A stretch of 64,000 nucleotides of DNA from Bacillus sp. FSL K6-3431. GTDB taxonomy: Bacteria > Bacillota > Bacilli > Bacillales > Bacillaceae_C. The notes under the pieces are model-generated. The model was given only the letters and a program-made list of their open reading frames with translations. It searched no databases and was not told where the DNA came from. How positions within the stretch are numbered: the first letter of the stretch is position 1; every line of letters starts with the position of its first letter. The stretch lies in assembly GCF_038002605.1 (NCBI RefSeq), contig NZ_JBBOCT010000001.1, positions 3,658,001-3,722,000 on the forward strand, in the 5' to 3' direction. Below are positions 52,709 to 61,548 of the stretch, in pieces. The position numbers and the translations under genes were made by a program.

Positions 52709-53466
52709 TTCAAGTACGTAGCTTAACGAAATTATATGGGAAGAAGCGAGTAGTTGAAGATGTCACGGTTAATATCCAACGTGGTCAAATTACATCGTTT
52801 ATTGGGCCGAACGGGGCAGGTAAATCTACGTTGCTTTCTATGGTAAGTCGTCTTCTTGCTGCTGATACTGGCGAAGTGCTTGTAGATAATACAGATGTCA
52901 GAGGCATGAAATCAAATGATTTTTCAAAAAAAGTATCGATTTTGAAGCAGTCTAACTATATGAATGTGCGCTTAACCATTCGGGAACTTGTATCATTCGG
53001 ACGTTTTCCATATTCAAAAGGTCGGTTAACTCCGAAAGACAAAGAAATGGTCGATCAAGCAATTGAATATATGGCTTTGGCAGATATGGAAGATGCGTAT
53101 CTTGATGAGCTATCTGGTGGACAACGCCAACGAGCATTTATTGCGATGGTTATTGCACAAGATACAGATTATATTTTACTAGATGAGCCACTGAATAATC
53201 TCGACATGAAACACTCTGTTCAGATTATGAAAATATTACGAAGACTTGTTGATGATTTAGGGAAAACAGTAGTCATTGTTCTCCATGATATTAACTTCGC
53301 ATCGGTCTATTCTGATAGAATTGTTGCATTAAAGGATGGGAGAGTTGTAAAAGATGGTCCGACCGAAGAAATAATTCAGTCAGACTCATTAAAAGAAATT
53401 TACGACATGGACATTCCAATCAAGCAATTAAGCAATTGTCGAATATGTGTTTATTTTAATTCATAA
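52705..53466 (+). CDS. yclP: Iron-siderophore ABC transporter ATP-binding protein
   Basis: A 253-residue ABC ATPase. Walker A is GPNGAGKST (residues 34-42), the signature LSGGQRQR near 137, Walker B DYILLDEPLNNLD near 155, and the switch His in VLHDINFA. It energises the yclNO permease pair and overlaps yclO by 4 bases (ATGA). The fourth gene of the Bacillus operon, yclQ for the substrate-binding lipoprotein, does not follow; about 500 bases of non-coding sequence come next. Confidence 0.92.
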   Translation: MIQVRSLTKLYGKKRVVEDVTVNIQRGQITSFIGPNGAGKSTLLSMVSRLLAADTGEVLVDNTDVRGMKSNDFSKKVSILKQSNYMNVRLTIRELVSFGRFPYSKGRLTPKDKEMVDQAIEYMALADMEDAYLDELSGGQRQRAFIAMVIAQDTDYILLDEPLNNLDMKHSVQIMKILRRLVDDLGKTVVIVLHDINFASVYSDRIVALKDGRVVKDGPTEEIIQSDSLKEIYDMDIPIKQLSNCRICVYFNS

Positions 53467-53562
53467 TAAAAGGAAGTAGAATTTATAACTAATGACACCT
53501 GCGATGGTGCTTATTTTAGCTGCACGCGGATTGAATTGGCATTATAATAAATATAAGAAGAT

Positions 53563-53591
53563 CGTAGAGCATTCGGCTCTACGGTTTTTTT
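53563..53591 (+). terminator. Intrinsic terminator after yclNOP
   Basis: CGTAGAGC (53563-53570) pairs with GCTCTACG (53576-53583), followed by GTTTTTTT. Confidence 0.85.
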
Positions 53592-53974
53592 GTAGGGAAA
53601 ATACAATAAAGATAGAAGAACGTAATGTAAGAAAAGTTTCAAGCCAACGATATTTAAATGTTCTCCAGACAGAAATCCAAGCAGCAGTTAAAATAGCTCT
53701 AACTAAGGCATTTTTACAAAATTTGATGTACATAAAGGAAAGCAAGGTGTTATTGTTGTAGGAAAGGGGTTAAAGAGGTTTTAGATCCTGATGAAGATGA
53801 TGAAAATTGATACCGGCGATTGTTCAGGAATTTATTATATCTTAATAAAATCAAAATGATTTTACAGCAAATATCCATTAAAAGTGCTAGGGAATGGACT
53901 GAAAATGGCTATTGGATGTAACAGAGAAAAATTTATAATATGAAAATAAATTTACAAGTAGAGGAGACTTCCAT
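53592..53974. other. Gene-poor stretch with coding-like scraps
   Basis: Short strings such as GVIVVGKG (near 53750) and KEVLDPDEDDEN with a stop (53776-53811) appear in different frames, as if from a decayed protein I cannot name. A frame at 53492-53761 begins before the terminator and is probably chance. GAGGAG at 53961-53966 serves the next gene. Confidence 0.3.
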
Positions 53975-55852
53975 ATGATCGGTGTGATTGCACCTTACTC
54001 TCAGTTTAGAGTAGAAGTAGAGAACATATCTGGAAACTTGAATATCCCTGTTGTAGTAGAAGTTGGTGCTTTGAGATCTGGATTAGCTAAAGCAAGGAAA
54101 ATGATTAGAGATTACGGTGTGAAAGTAATAATTGCAAGGGGTCCCACAGCAAGTTTCCTTAAAAAAAAGTTGGATATCCCTATCATAAAGATAGATGTCA
54201 CGAATTTTGACATTATGAAAACTTTAAGTGATGCAAAAAAAATAGACGATACCATTGTATTAATTGATCATGTCGAAAACCATGGGAGGAATGATTTAAA
54301 GGCCATACAAGAAATCCTTAATATCGACATTCATTTGAAGGAATTCGAACATGAAAGGGATATTATAGATCAAATTGATGAAATTGCTAAAAAGGGTGAA
54401 CAAAGACTAATTGTAGGAACGGCAGAATGTATGGAGAAAACAGCTGGAAAAAAGGGAGTACAATCCTTTATTGTTTTTTCGCAAACAGATTCCATAACAG
54501 AATCTCTATGGAGAGCGAAGGAAACGCTTGAGCATTTCGCCAAGGAAGAGATGAAGCAAAAGCATTTGGAGGCGGTTATCTCCCATGCATTCGCTGGAGT
54601 AATATCGACCGATCAATTCAATAATGTAACCGTATTTAATGATGTGGCAGGAAAGCACTTAGGTATTCGTGCAACTGATATTATAGGGCGTAATATCGCA
54701 AATATCCATTTGCCGCTGTTCAAGAAGTTAATAGGAGATTCTAAAGCCGCCACAAAGAAAGTGGTTAAAAATGGAAATAAAAAATATGTGTTAAATCGAG
54801 TTTGTCTTGACAATATGGGAATGGTTATTCATTTTCAAGAAGCAGAGGATGTTTTACAGATAGATACAAAAATTAGAAGTGAATTATATCATCGTAGATT
54901 TTATGCCAAGTATGAGTTTGACGAACTTGTTTTTCAAAGCGACATTATGAATCGAGTGATTTCGTTGGCCAAAGCTTACGCTAAATCGAGTAGTAATATT
55001 TTGATCTATGGAGAGAGTGGAACTGGAAAGGAATTAATTGCGCAAAGCATACATAATGAAAGTGGACGTAAATATGGACCTTTTATTGCAATTAATTGCG
55101 CAGCACTACCGGAAAATCTACTAGAGAGTGAATTATTTGGTTATGAGGACGGTGCCTTTACAGGGGCGAAGAAAGGAGGAAAAGCGGGACTGTTTGAAAT
55201 GGCACATGGAGGTACCATTTTCCTAGATGAAATTGGAGATATTGCACCAGCATTGCAAGCAAGATTGTTGAGAGTATTACAAGAAAAAGAGGTTCGGAGA
55301 ATTGGCGGAGAAAAAATTATTCCTGTTGACATAAGGGTAGTTTCCGCGACAAATAAAGACTTGTTGGAGTCAATTCAAACAGAGGAATTTAGAAGCGATT
55401 TATACTATCGACTAAATATTTTACACATTCATCTCCCTGCACTTAGAGATCGAAAAGAGGATATTGACCTTCTTATTGATAGGTTGCTTAAGAAACATAA
55501 TGGAGATTTCAATTTGATTTCAAGAACGACAAGAGAGATATTGAATAAATATTACTGGCCAGGAAATATTCGCGAGCTTGAAAATGTCATAGAACGGGCT
55601 GTAGCAGTTGGATCGCATTTTCAAGGACAGATTATCGATCTTTTACCTAAGCGGGTTGCTTTTGATTCCGGAAAAGTAAATGAAGAAGAGTCGGTAGAAT
55701 ATGTGAAAGTGAAGATTGGTAGTCTTGAAGAGATGGAAAACCAAATATTTGATACATTGGGAGCTAAATACGAAGGGAATAAAACTGAGCTTGCTGATCA
55801 ACTTGGGATTAGTAGAACAACATTATGGAAGAAAATGAAAAGAGTAAATTAA
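53975..55852 (+). CDS. Sigma-54-dependent activator with PrpR-type sensor domain
   Basis: A 625-residue enhancer-binding protein. Residues 1-180 resemble the PrpR_N domain (IARGPTASFLKKKLDIPIIKIDVTNFDIM at 49-77, key residues R-G and the P-I-I). About 195-300 is a PAS domain (GVISTDQFNNVTVFNDVAG). About 315-545 is the AAA+ domain with GESGTGKE near 346 and the sigma-54 contact loop GAFTGA near 392, and FLDEIGDI. The C-terminus is a Fis-type helix-turn-helix (TELADQLGISRTTLWKKMK). PrpR-type sensors respond to organic acids or their CoA forms. A sigma-54 promoter lies at 56102, so it very likely activates the catabolic genes that follow. The ligand is unknown. Confidence 0.92.
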   Translation: MIGVIAPYSQFRVEVENISGNLNIPVVVEVGALRSGLAKARKMIRDYGVKVIIARGPTASFLKKKLDIPIIKIDVTNFDIMKTLSDAKKIDDTIVLIDHVENHGRNDLKAIQEILNIDIHLKEFEHERDIIDQIDEIAKKGEQRLIVGTAECMEKTAGKKGVQSFIVFSQTDSITESLWRAKETLEHFAKEEMKQKHLEAVISHAFAGVISTDQFNNVTVFNDVAGKHLGIRATDIIGRNIANIHLPLFKKLIGDSKAATKKVVKNGNKKYVLNRVCLDNMGMVIHFQEAEDVLQIDTKIRSELYHRRFYAKYEFDELVFQSDIMNRVISLAKAYAKSSSNILIYGESGTGKELIAQSIHNESGRKYGPFIAINCAALPENLLESELFGYEDGAFTGAKKGGKAGLFEMAHGGTIFLDEIGDIAPALQARLLRVLQEKEVRRIGGEKIIPVDIRVVSATNKDLLESIQTEEFRSDLYYRLNILHIHLPALRDRKEDIDLLIDRLLKKHNGDFNLISRTTREILNKYYWPGNIRELENVIERAVAVGSHFQGQIIDLLPKRVAFDSGKVNEEESVEYVKVKIGSLEEMENQIFDTLGAKYEGNKTELADQLGISRTTLWKKMKRVN

Positions 55853-55868
55853 GTAATATGTTTACTTG

Positions 55869-55887
55869 TTGAACAATCGGTGTTCAA
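55869..55887. promoter_or_regulatory. Candidate upstream activator site
   Basis: TTGAACA and TGTTCAA form an exact inverted repeat with a 5-base spacer (ATCGG), 215 bases before the sigma-54 promoter, a usual distance for enhancer sites. Confidence 0.5.
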
Positions 55888-56023
55888 AATAAAAACATTG
55901 CTGTTTTTATTATGAACGAGGAGATGTGTGGACAGATTGTTTATTCGTATGAGTACTCTATATTTTATACACTTTTTTATTTAATATAAAAATGAAGGCG
56001 ATTACCAATAAGGTGATCCCTTA

Positions 56024-56066
56024 CACTCGAAACCTTGTATAAGTTAAGGTGTTAGGGTGTTTTTTT
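56024..56066 (+). terminator. Terminator of the activator gene
   Basis: An imperfect hairpin, CACTCGAAACCTT with AAGGTGTTAGGGTG, followed by TTTTTTT. Confidence 0.65.
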
Positions 56067-56101
56067 GTCTGAAATTAAATATTTTACGTTTTTTTTTATT
56101 G

Positions 56102-56118
56102 TTGGCACGCAACTTGCA
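56102..56118 (+). promoter_or_regulatory. Sigma-54 (-24/-12) promoter
   Basis: TTGGCACGCAACTTGCA: TGGCAC, five bases, TTGCA, matching the sigma-54 consensus fully. The expected start is about 12 bases beyond the GC, just before the ribosome site of the first catabolic gene. Confidence 0.93.
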
Positions 56119-56154
56119 AGAGTATAAGTGAATACAAATTAGGAGGAATAAAAT

Positions 56155-57123
56155 ATGGACAATCATCATTTCTTAAACCCACCACAACCGGAAGAACTAG
56201 ATTTGCAAAATGTCATATATGAAAAAAAGGGTGGAATTGCTACCATTACGATTAATCGTCCTGAGGTTTATAATTGCTTAAATTTTCAAACGCTGAAGGA
56301 AATGACACGTGTCTTTGAAATTGTTTCTTGGGATGACGAAGTTGGGGTAATTGTTTTAACAGGTTCAGGAGACAAAGCATTCTGTACAGGTGCTGATATG
56401 AAAGAACAAAATAATGAAATTTTAGAAAGACCACGCAATTATTGGAAATGGATGGGACAATTTATTGATGCTCACAAGAAGTTGCTTGATATAGGAAAAC
56501 CAACGATTGCAAGATTAAATGGCATTGTAGTAGGTGGTGGTAATGAGTTTAATATGAACTGTGATTTAGCAATCATGGCTGATCATAGTTATATCCGCCA
56601 GGTTGGTAATTCTCATGGAAGTGTAGCTGCTGGTGGAGCAACACAATGGCTCCCAATCATGGTAGGAGATCGTCGTGCGCGTGAAATTTTGTGGCTAAAT
56701 GAAGAGATTAGTCCTGAAAAGGCTTTGGAATGGGGATTAGTTAACCAAGTTGTACCATATGAACAATTGGATGAAGCTGTTGAAATCATGGCAAAGAAAC
56801 TATTGAACAAGCTTCCTGAGTGCATGCGTTATACAAAAGAACAAACAAACTTCTGGAAAAAAATGCCGCTTGATTTGACAGTTGGCCATGCCCGTGACTG
56901 GCTAACTGTTCATACAGCAAACTATGAAACTCATGAAGCGATGCGTGCTTTTAGCGAAAAACGCTTGCCAGATTACAAGATGCTTCGTGAACGGATGAGC
57001 TCTGGAGATTCATACGAGCATATGTGGGGAGCTCCAGCACTTGATTGTTCGGAATGCGGGGCGAAGGATATCCCTGAGCACTTCAAACACTGTGGAGTTT
57101 GTGGTTCACCATTAAATAAATAA
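56155..57123 (+). CDS. BamA/enoyl-CoA-hydratase-like enzyme with C-terminal zinc ribbon
   Basis: A 322-residue crotonase-superfamily protein, about 60 residues longer than a usual enoyl-CoA hydratase. The oxyanion parts are GADMKEQ and IVVGGGNEFNMNCDLAI. The segment NEFNMNCDL...QVGNSHGSVAAGGATQWLPIMVG (about 126-174) is closer to the ring-opening hydrolases BamA/Oah and BadI than to simple hydratases, by memory of those families. After about residue 250 an extra region ends in a zinc ribbon: C298-x2-C301-x11-C313-x2-C316. It is the first gene behind the sigma-54 promoter. A hydrolytic ring-opening role is a hypothesis; a plain hydratase is the alternative. Confidence 0.8.
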   Translation: MDNHHFLNPPQPEELDLQNVIYEKKGGIATITINRPEVYNCLNFQTLKEMTRVFEIVSWDDEVGVIVLTGSGDKAFCTGADMKEQNNEILERPRNYWKWMGQFIDAHKKLLDIGKPTIARLNGIVVGGGNEFNMNCDLAIMADHSYIRQVGNSHGSVAAGGATQWLPIMVGDRRAREILWLNEEISPEKALEWGLVNQVVPYEQLDEAVEIMAKKLLNKLPECMRYTKEQTNFWKKMPLDLTVGHARDWLTVHTANYETHEAMRAFSEKRLPDYKMLRERMSSGDSYEHMWGAPALDCSECGAKDIPEHFKHCGVCGSPLNK

Positions 57124-57369
57124 AGGTGGAATGGGAGTGACCTGTAATAGCCCGACAAGCACAAGGCGAATTGCGAGGGTTCAGATCTACCTCTACCACA
57201 GCAATTTGGCTTGTGACCTCAAGGGAATGATAGATACTGGAGCTAGACAAAAAATGCAATTTATATATAAAAATTTAATGATAGTTTATACATTATTGTA
57301 AAATGAAATATCTTAAATTATTGTTTCTGATCAAACAAATTGTGTAGTTATTTTATTGTAATTGCATAA
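57124..57369. other. Structured intergenic region
   Basis: ACAAGC (57155), AATTGC (57169) and GAGG (57175) pair in order with CCTC (57190), GCAATT (57201) and GCTTGT (57209), making a compound stem with bulges. No T-run follows directly. It lies between the first catabolic gene and the permease gene and could cut or process the transcript. Confidence 0.45.
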
Positions 57370-57384
57370 ATGTAAGCGGTTTTA
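57370..57384. promoter_or_regulatory. Catabolite-type (cre-like) site
   Basis: ATGTAAGCGGTTTTA fits the CcpA site WTGNAANCGNWNNCW at all but one position, 95 bases before the permease gene. It suggests carbon repression, if functional. Confidence 0.45.
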
Positions 57385-57478
57385 TTGGTGCTAAATTAAG
57401 TGACAGTAAAGAATGAATTTAAATGTATTCTAATTGGGAGTTTATTTCAGAGTGTTTGAATAATTAGGGGGATCATTT

Positions 57479-58846
57479 ATGAGAAAATCAATGTCTGAAA
57501 GAGTAGCGGATGCATACAGTAAATATTTCCCAGATGCTTTTATATTTGCACTCGTTTTATCACTTTTGGCTATTTTAATGGCTACTATATTTACTGAATC
57601 CTCAGCAATCAATGTATTAGGTTATTGGTTCGATGGATTTCCAATGCTATTTACATTTGCATTCCAACTTATTATTACTTATGCAGCAGCACTTGTACTC
57701 GTCGATACACCAATTGTCCAGCGAATGATTAAAAAAATGGCACGTAAAATTAAGACACCGACCTTTGCTTACGTTTCAACAAGTATTATTGGGGCCTTAA
57801 CCTCATTTTTAGGTTGGTACTTTGGCCCGGTTGTTACGTCACTTTATGCGAGGGCCTTAGGTCAAAACGTAAAAGGTGTTGATTATCGCCTGTTGGCTGC
57901 GGTCGCGTATTGTTCATTTACAATCTCACTTACAGGAATATCAGGAACCATTCCTTTGTTTGTAGCAACAGAAGGAGCACTTACTGAAATGTTGGGTGGA
58001 CTTTATACCTTGGATCGAACAACATTTTCAGTTTTAAATATGGTTACTGCTTTTGCCATTGTTTTAGTTACAACCATTATCTTTTATTTTATAGGAAAAA
58101 ATAAGAAGGAAATTGTGACGTACCATGATCTTGCGATCGTAAAGCCTGGAGAGCAAGCTGCAAGTATAGATGTGGAAATAACGTCAACTAATCAAACACA
58201 TACAACATTTGCCGAGAAAGTGAATCATTTCCGTCCAATCCTCTTTATATTTGGTTTTCTTGGGCTTATTTATCTTGTTTATTATTTTGGGAAAAATGGG
58301 ATTGATGGATTAAATTTGAATTCAGTTGCGTTTGTGTCGATCATATTAGGATTTCTTGTACACAAAAATCCAGTTACATATGTCGACTCATTTTCAAGAA
58401 ATATTCCAGCAACGAGTAGTATTGCAATGCAATTTCCAATTTATGGGGGGATTGCATCTGTATTAGTCGGATCGGGGCTAACGATAAAACTATCCGAGTG
58501 GATGGTTAGTATATCAACGGAAATGACTTTCCCGATATATACATTTTTAGTTACAGGTGTAATTAATTTATTTATACCTTCAGCTGGTTCTCAATTTACT
58601 GCTACCGCACCGTTTATCATACCGGCTGCTGTTGAACTGGGAGTAGAGGTTCCACGTGCAATTCTATCAATCACATTTGGGGATATATGGACAAACCTTA
58701 TTCAGCCGTTTTGGGCATTATTATACTTCCCAATTTTGGCATTGGGTACACGCTTAACTGTCCGCGACTTCATGGGATATTGCCTACCGATTTTGGTAGC
58801 GGTTGGGGCTATTTGGATTCTTGGGCTTTTGCTTTTACCACTTTAA
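57479..58846 (+). CDS. AtoE-type short-chain fatty-acid transporter
   Basis: A 455-residue membrane protein with 10-12 segments. Text such as RVADAYSKYFPDAFIFALVLS at the start, SFLGWYFGPVVTSLYARALG and LFIPSAGSQFTATAPFIIPAA fits the AtoE family (TIGR00366), which imports short-chain acids such as acetoacetate or butyrate. RBS GGGGGAT. It is followed by an acyl-CoA ligase gene, so imported acid would be activated next. The actual substrate is unknown. Confidence 0.88.
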   Translation: MRKSMSERVADAYSKYFPDAFIFALVLSLLAILMATIFTESSAINVLGYWFDGFPMLFTFAFQLIITYAAALVLVDTPIVQRMIKKMARKIKTPTFAYVSTSIIGALTSFLGWYFGPVVTSLYARALGQNVKGVDYRLLAAVAYCSFTISLTGISGTIPLFVATEGALTEMLGGLYTLDRTTFSVLNMVTAFAIVLVTTIIFYFIGKNKKEIVTYHDLAIVKPGEQAASIDVEITSTNQTHTTFAEKVNHFRPILFIFGFLGLIYLVYYFGKNGIDGLNLNSVAFVSIILGFLVHKNPVTYVDSFSRNIPATSSIAMQFPIYGGIASVLVGSGLTIKLSEWMVSISTEMTFPIYTFLVTGVINLFIPSAGSQFTATAPFIIPAAVELGVEVPRAILSITFGDIWTNLIQPFWALLYFPILALGTRLTVRDFMGYCLPILVAVGAIWILGLLLLPL

Positions 58847-58914
58847 CGATAAAGCATACGAACTTCATCCACCTACAAAGGGAACGAAGGTAGGGTATTT
58901 AGGAGGAAAAAAAT

Positions 58915-60339
58915 ATGAAGCTTTCAACATCTATTCCTTATTATTATAAGTCGATTGATTTTAATAAATTAGTAAAAGAATATGAGCCACCTATTGAATA
59001 TATGGAAGGTGGGTGGTTGTGGGAAAGAGAGCAGATTGAATGCACACAGTTTAGGCGACTACAGGCTACTTTGGCCCGCGGGGAGGAAATCCCTTTTTTT
59101 CAGAGGTTATGGAAAAAACACGATTTCCATCCAAGTGATGTAAAAAGTATCGCGGATATGCATAAAATCCCTCAATATACGATTGATGATATACGAGAGA
59201 GCATTGATCTTGAGCCACCATTTGGAGATTATCAAAAATATCATTTTGAAGATGGAACCTACGAGCCGCTGCGCTTTTATACTAGTGGTGGTACAACTGG
59301 AGCACCGCGGCCAACAATTTATTCAGCATGGGATAGAGAAGTGGGTGCAATTTTGAGTGCGAGAACTTTTTATCTGCACGGCATTCGGCCAGGGGACGCA
59401 GTCATGAATTCATGGGCATACTCCACACATAATGCAGCATGGATTATGGATCATGGTCTTTGGCATTGGCTAGGATGCACACCTGTTACAACTGGGACAG
59501 GTAATGTGACTCCTACGGAAAAACAAGTAGAATTTGCACAAACATTCGGTGTAAGTTCAATTTTAGCAACTTCAGATTACTTGGTTCATATCGGAAATAC
59601 CGCCATGAAAATGGGAATTGATCCAAAAGTAGATCTAAAACTTAAAACACTATCGGCATTCGGGAATAAAGAGCCGGTGCAAAAAATGTTTGGATGTCCA
59701 GTTTATGATTCTTATGCGTTTCATGAAGTTCAATACGTTGCTGCAGAATGTCAGGCTGAAAACGGATTGCATATTTTTGAAGATGCTTTCATTGTTGAGG
59801 TTGTTGATTTTGAAACAGGTAAGCCATTGCCACCGGGCTATATGGGAAATATTGTTGTGACAGCGCTTTATAAAACAGGAACACAGCAGATCCGTTATAA
59901 CATACAGGATATATCAGCTAGCTATGAAATAGAACAATGTTCATGTGGAAGTTGGCATAAAAAAATTGATTATTTTCAAGGTAGAAGCGATAACATGGTC
60001 AAATTGCGGGGAATCAATGTCTGGCCAGAAATACTAGGCGAAATTGTTAGTAAAAATCCGAAGGTCAATGGAGAATATTTTTGCTTTGTTGATACGTTAA
60101 GAATTGATGGAGAGGCCGGACGTGATGAGATGACAATCCTCGTAGAGCCAAAGTTTGCAAGTGTTGATGCATTTACATTACAACAAGAGCTTGAGAATGA
60201 ATTAAAACGAAAGATTGGTGTGAAAATTAATGTGCAAATTGTTGAGGAAGATTCATTGCGTCCTTTAACAGGCCACGGATCAAGAGCAAAGCTAAAGCGC
60301 TTTGAAGAGCGAAGACTGGGGGCTCCAAAATGTTTGTGA
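58915..60339 (+). CDS. PaaK-like acyl/aryl-CoA ligase (AMP-forming)
   Basis: A 474-residue adenylate-forming enzyme of the phenylacetate-CoA ligase branch. The ATP loop is YTSGGTTGAPRPT near residue 121; YDSYAFHEV replaces the usual Y-G-x-T-E motif; the hinge is GRSDNMVKLRGINVWPEILGE near residue 360. CSCGSWH is the usual cysteine pair of the branch. It is some 40 residues longer than PaaK. It would turn the imported acid into its CoA thioester. AGGAGG lies 9 bases before the ATG. It overlaps the dehydrogenase gene by 10 bases. Substrate unknown. Confidence 0.88.
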   Translation: MKLSTSIPYYYKSIDFNKLVKEYEPPIEYMEGGWLWEREQIECTQFRRLQATLARGEEIPFFQRLWKKHDFHPSDVKSIADMHKIPQYTIDDIRESIDLEPPFGDYQKYHFEDGTYEPLRFYTSGGTTGAPRPTIYSAWDREVGAILSARTFYLHGIRPGDAVMNSWAYSTHNAAWIMDHGLWHWLGCTPVTTGTGNVTPTEKQVEFAQTFGVSSILATSDYLVHIGNTAMKMGIDPKVDLKLKTLSAFGNKEPVQKMFGCPVYDSYAFHEVQYVAAECQAENGLHIFEDAFIVEVVDFETGKPLPPGYMGNIVVTALYKTGTQQIRYNIQDISASYEIEQCSCGSWHKKIDYFQGRSDNMVKLRGINVWPEILGEIVSKNPKVNGEYFCFVDTLRIDGEAGRDEMTILVEPKFASVDAFTLQQELENELKRKIGVKINVQIVEEDSLRPLTGHGSRAKLKRFEERRLGAPKCL

Positions 60340-61376
60340 AAGAGATGAAAGGAGTCATTTTGGAAGAACACGGAAATCTTGACAAGCTATTATATAAACG
60401 TGATTTACCAATCAATGTTATTAAAGAAGATGAAATTAGAGTTCAAGTGAAGTTTTGTGGATTAAATCATTTAGATATTTGGCTGCGCAAAGGTGGGACC
60501 GGGGATCGTCTATCATTTCCGCGTATTTCGGGAAGTGATGTAGTTGGGATTGTAACTGAAATTGGGCTGAATGTCACCAATGTGTCTAAGGGTGATACGG
60601 TTGTACTCTATCCTGGAAGAGGCTGCGGGGAATGTGCAGCTTGCTCCAAAGGTAGAGAAACGTTATGTAGAAGCTTTGAAGTACTTGGTTATAACAACGA
60701 TGGCGGCTACTGTGAATATGTCCAAATCCAGGGGAAAAGAGCAGTAAAGATTACGGATGACAAGTTGGAAGAATGGGCAGGGGTTCCTGTCGCATATGTA
60801 ACTGCTTGGAATGCACTTATAACAAAAGGGAAAATGACTGCAAAAGATACTGTTGTCATATGGGGAGCTTCTGGTGGTCTTGGCTATGCGGCCCTTTCGA
60901 TTGCAAAAGCATTCGGGGCAAGGGCCATTGGTATTGTCAGTTCTGAAGAGAAGATCTCTTTTTTAAAGAAAAAAGGGTTTGATGATGTTGAATTTATTGT
61001 TCGCGACTCTGAAGTTGGAAAAAAGATTCGTGACTTAACTAATAAAGCTGGAGCAGATCTTGTATTAGATCATGTTGGGAGCAAAACTTTTAATGAAAGT
61101 TTAAAAATGCTTGGGAGAGGAGGGAGACTCTCGTTTTGTGGCATCACAACAGGACCAATCGCCGAAGTAGACTTGCGATTGATTTTTGGAAAGCAGATTA
61201 CGATTACAGGTTCGTGGATGGGAGATTTACGCGATTTTCATGAAGTCATTGTATTCCTGTTGAGAACGAGGGCTTACCCGCATATTGACGAAGTATTTCC
61301 ATTGGAAGAAGTGAAAGAGGCCCAGAAAATGCTTGAAGAAGGCAAGCATATTGGGAAAATCATTCTACAAATATAG
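60330..61376 (+). CDS. Zinc-type alcohol dehydrogenase (MDR family)
   Basis: A 348-residue medium-chain dehydrogenase. The catalytic zinc site starts CGLNHLDIWLRKG; the structural zinc site is GCGECAACSKGRETLC (four cysteines); the NAD fold is WGASGGLGYAALSIAKAFG. Such enzymes oxidise secondary or allylic alcohols. In benzoyl-CoA degradation the enzyme Had is of this class; similarity to it is suggested by gene context, not shown. It begins inside the ligase gene at ATG 60330; ATG 60345 is an alternative. Confidence 0.87.
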   Translation: MFVKEMKGVILEEHGNLDKLLYKRDLPINVIKEDEIRVQVKFCGLNHLDIWLRKGGTGDRLSFPRISGSDVVGIVTEIGLNVTNVSKGDTVVLYPGRGCGECAACSKGRETLCRSFEVLGYNNDGGYCEYVQIQGKRAVKITDDKLEEWAGVPVAYVTAWNALITKGKMTAKDTVVIWGASGGLGYAALSIAKAFGARAIGIVSSEEKISFLKKKGFDDVEFIVRDSEVGKKIRDLTNKAGADLVLDHVGSKTFNESLKMLGRGGRLSFCGITTGPIAEVDLRLIFGKQITITGSWMGDLRDFHEVIVFLLRTRAYPHIDEVFPLEEVKEAQKMLEEGKHIGKIILQI

Positions 61377-61386
61377 GAGACATTCA

Positions 61387-61499
61387 AATCGGTATAAAGT
61401 AAGCAATCGTTAATAATCGGCCTATGATCGGTAATAAGGTGACCATAATCGGAATAACCATTCAGAGATCCGTAGTAATGAGGTGATAATCGGTAATAA
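61387..61499 (+). repeat. Six-unit 20-21 bp degenerate tandem repeat
   Basis: The core AATCGGTAATAA recurs at 61387 (AATCGGTATAA), 61405 (AATCGTTAATAA), 61426 (GATCGGTAATAA), 61447 (AATCGGAATAA), 61467 (GATCCGTAGTAA) and 61488 (AATCGGTAATAA). Steps are 18, 21, 21, 20 and 21 bases, i.e. two helical turns. GGTGA follows three units. It fills the gap between the dehydrogenase and 3-hydroxyacyl-CoA dehydrogenase genes. Confidence 0.8.
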
Positions 61500-61548
61500 A
61501 ACGCTTTATTGATGGAGTTATGATAATAGAGTATTCAGGAGGACAGCT

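Noticed and set aside
53492..53761. 89-codon plus-strand frame after yclP
   Set aside because: It reads through the terminator at 53563-53591 and lacks a proper ribosome site.
61387..61499. CRISPR array
   Set aside because: Units are 20-21 bases with no unique spacers and no cas genes; it is a degenerate tandem repeat.
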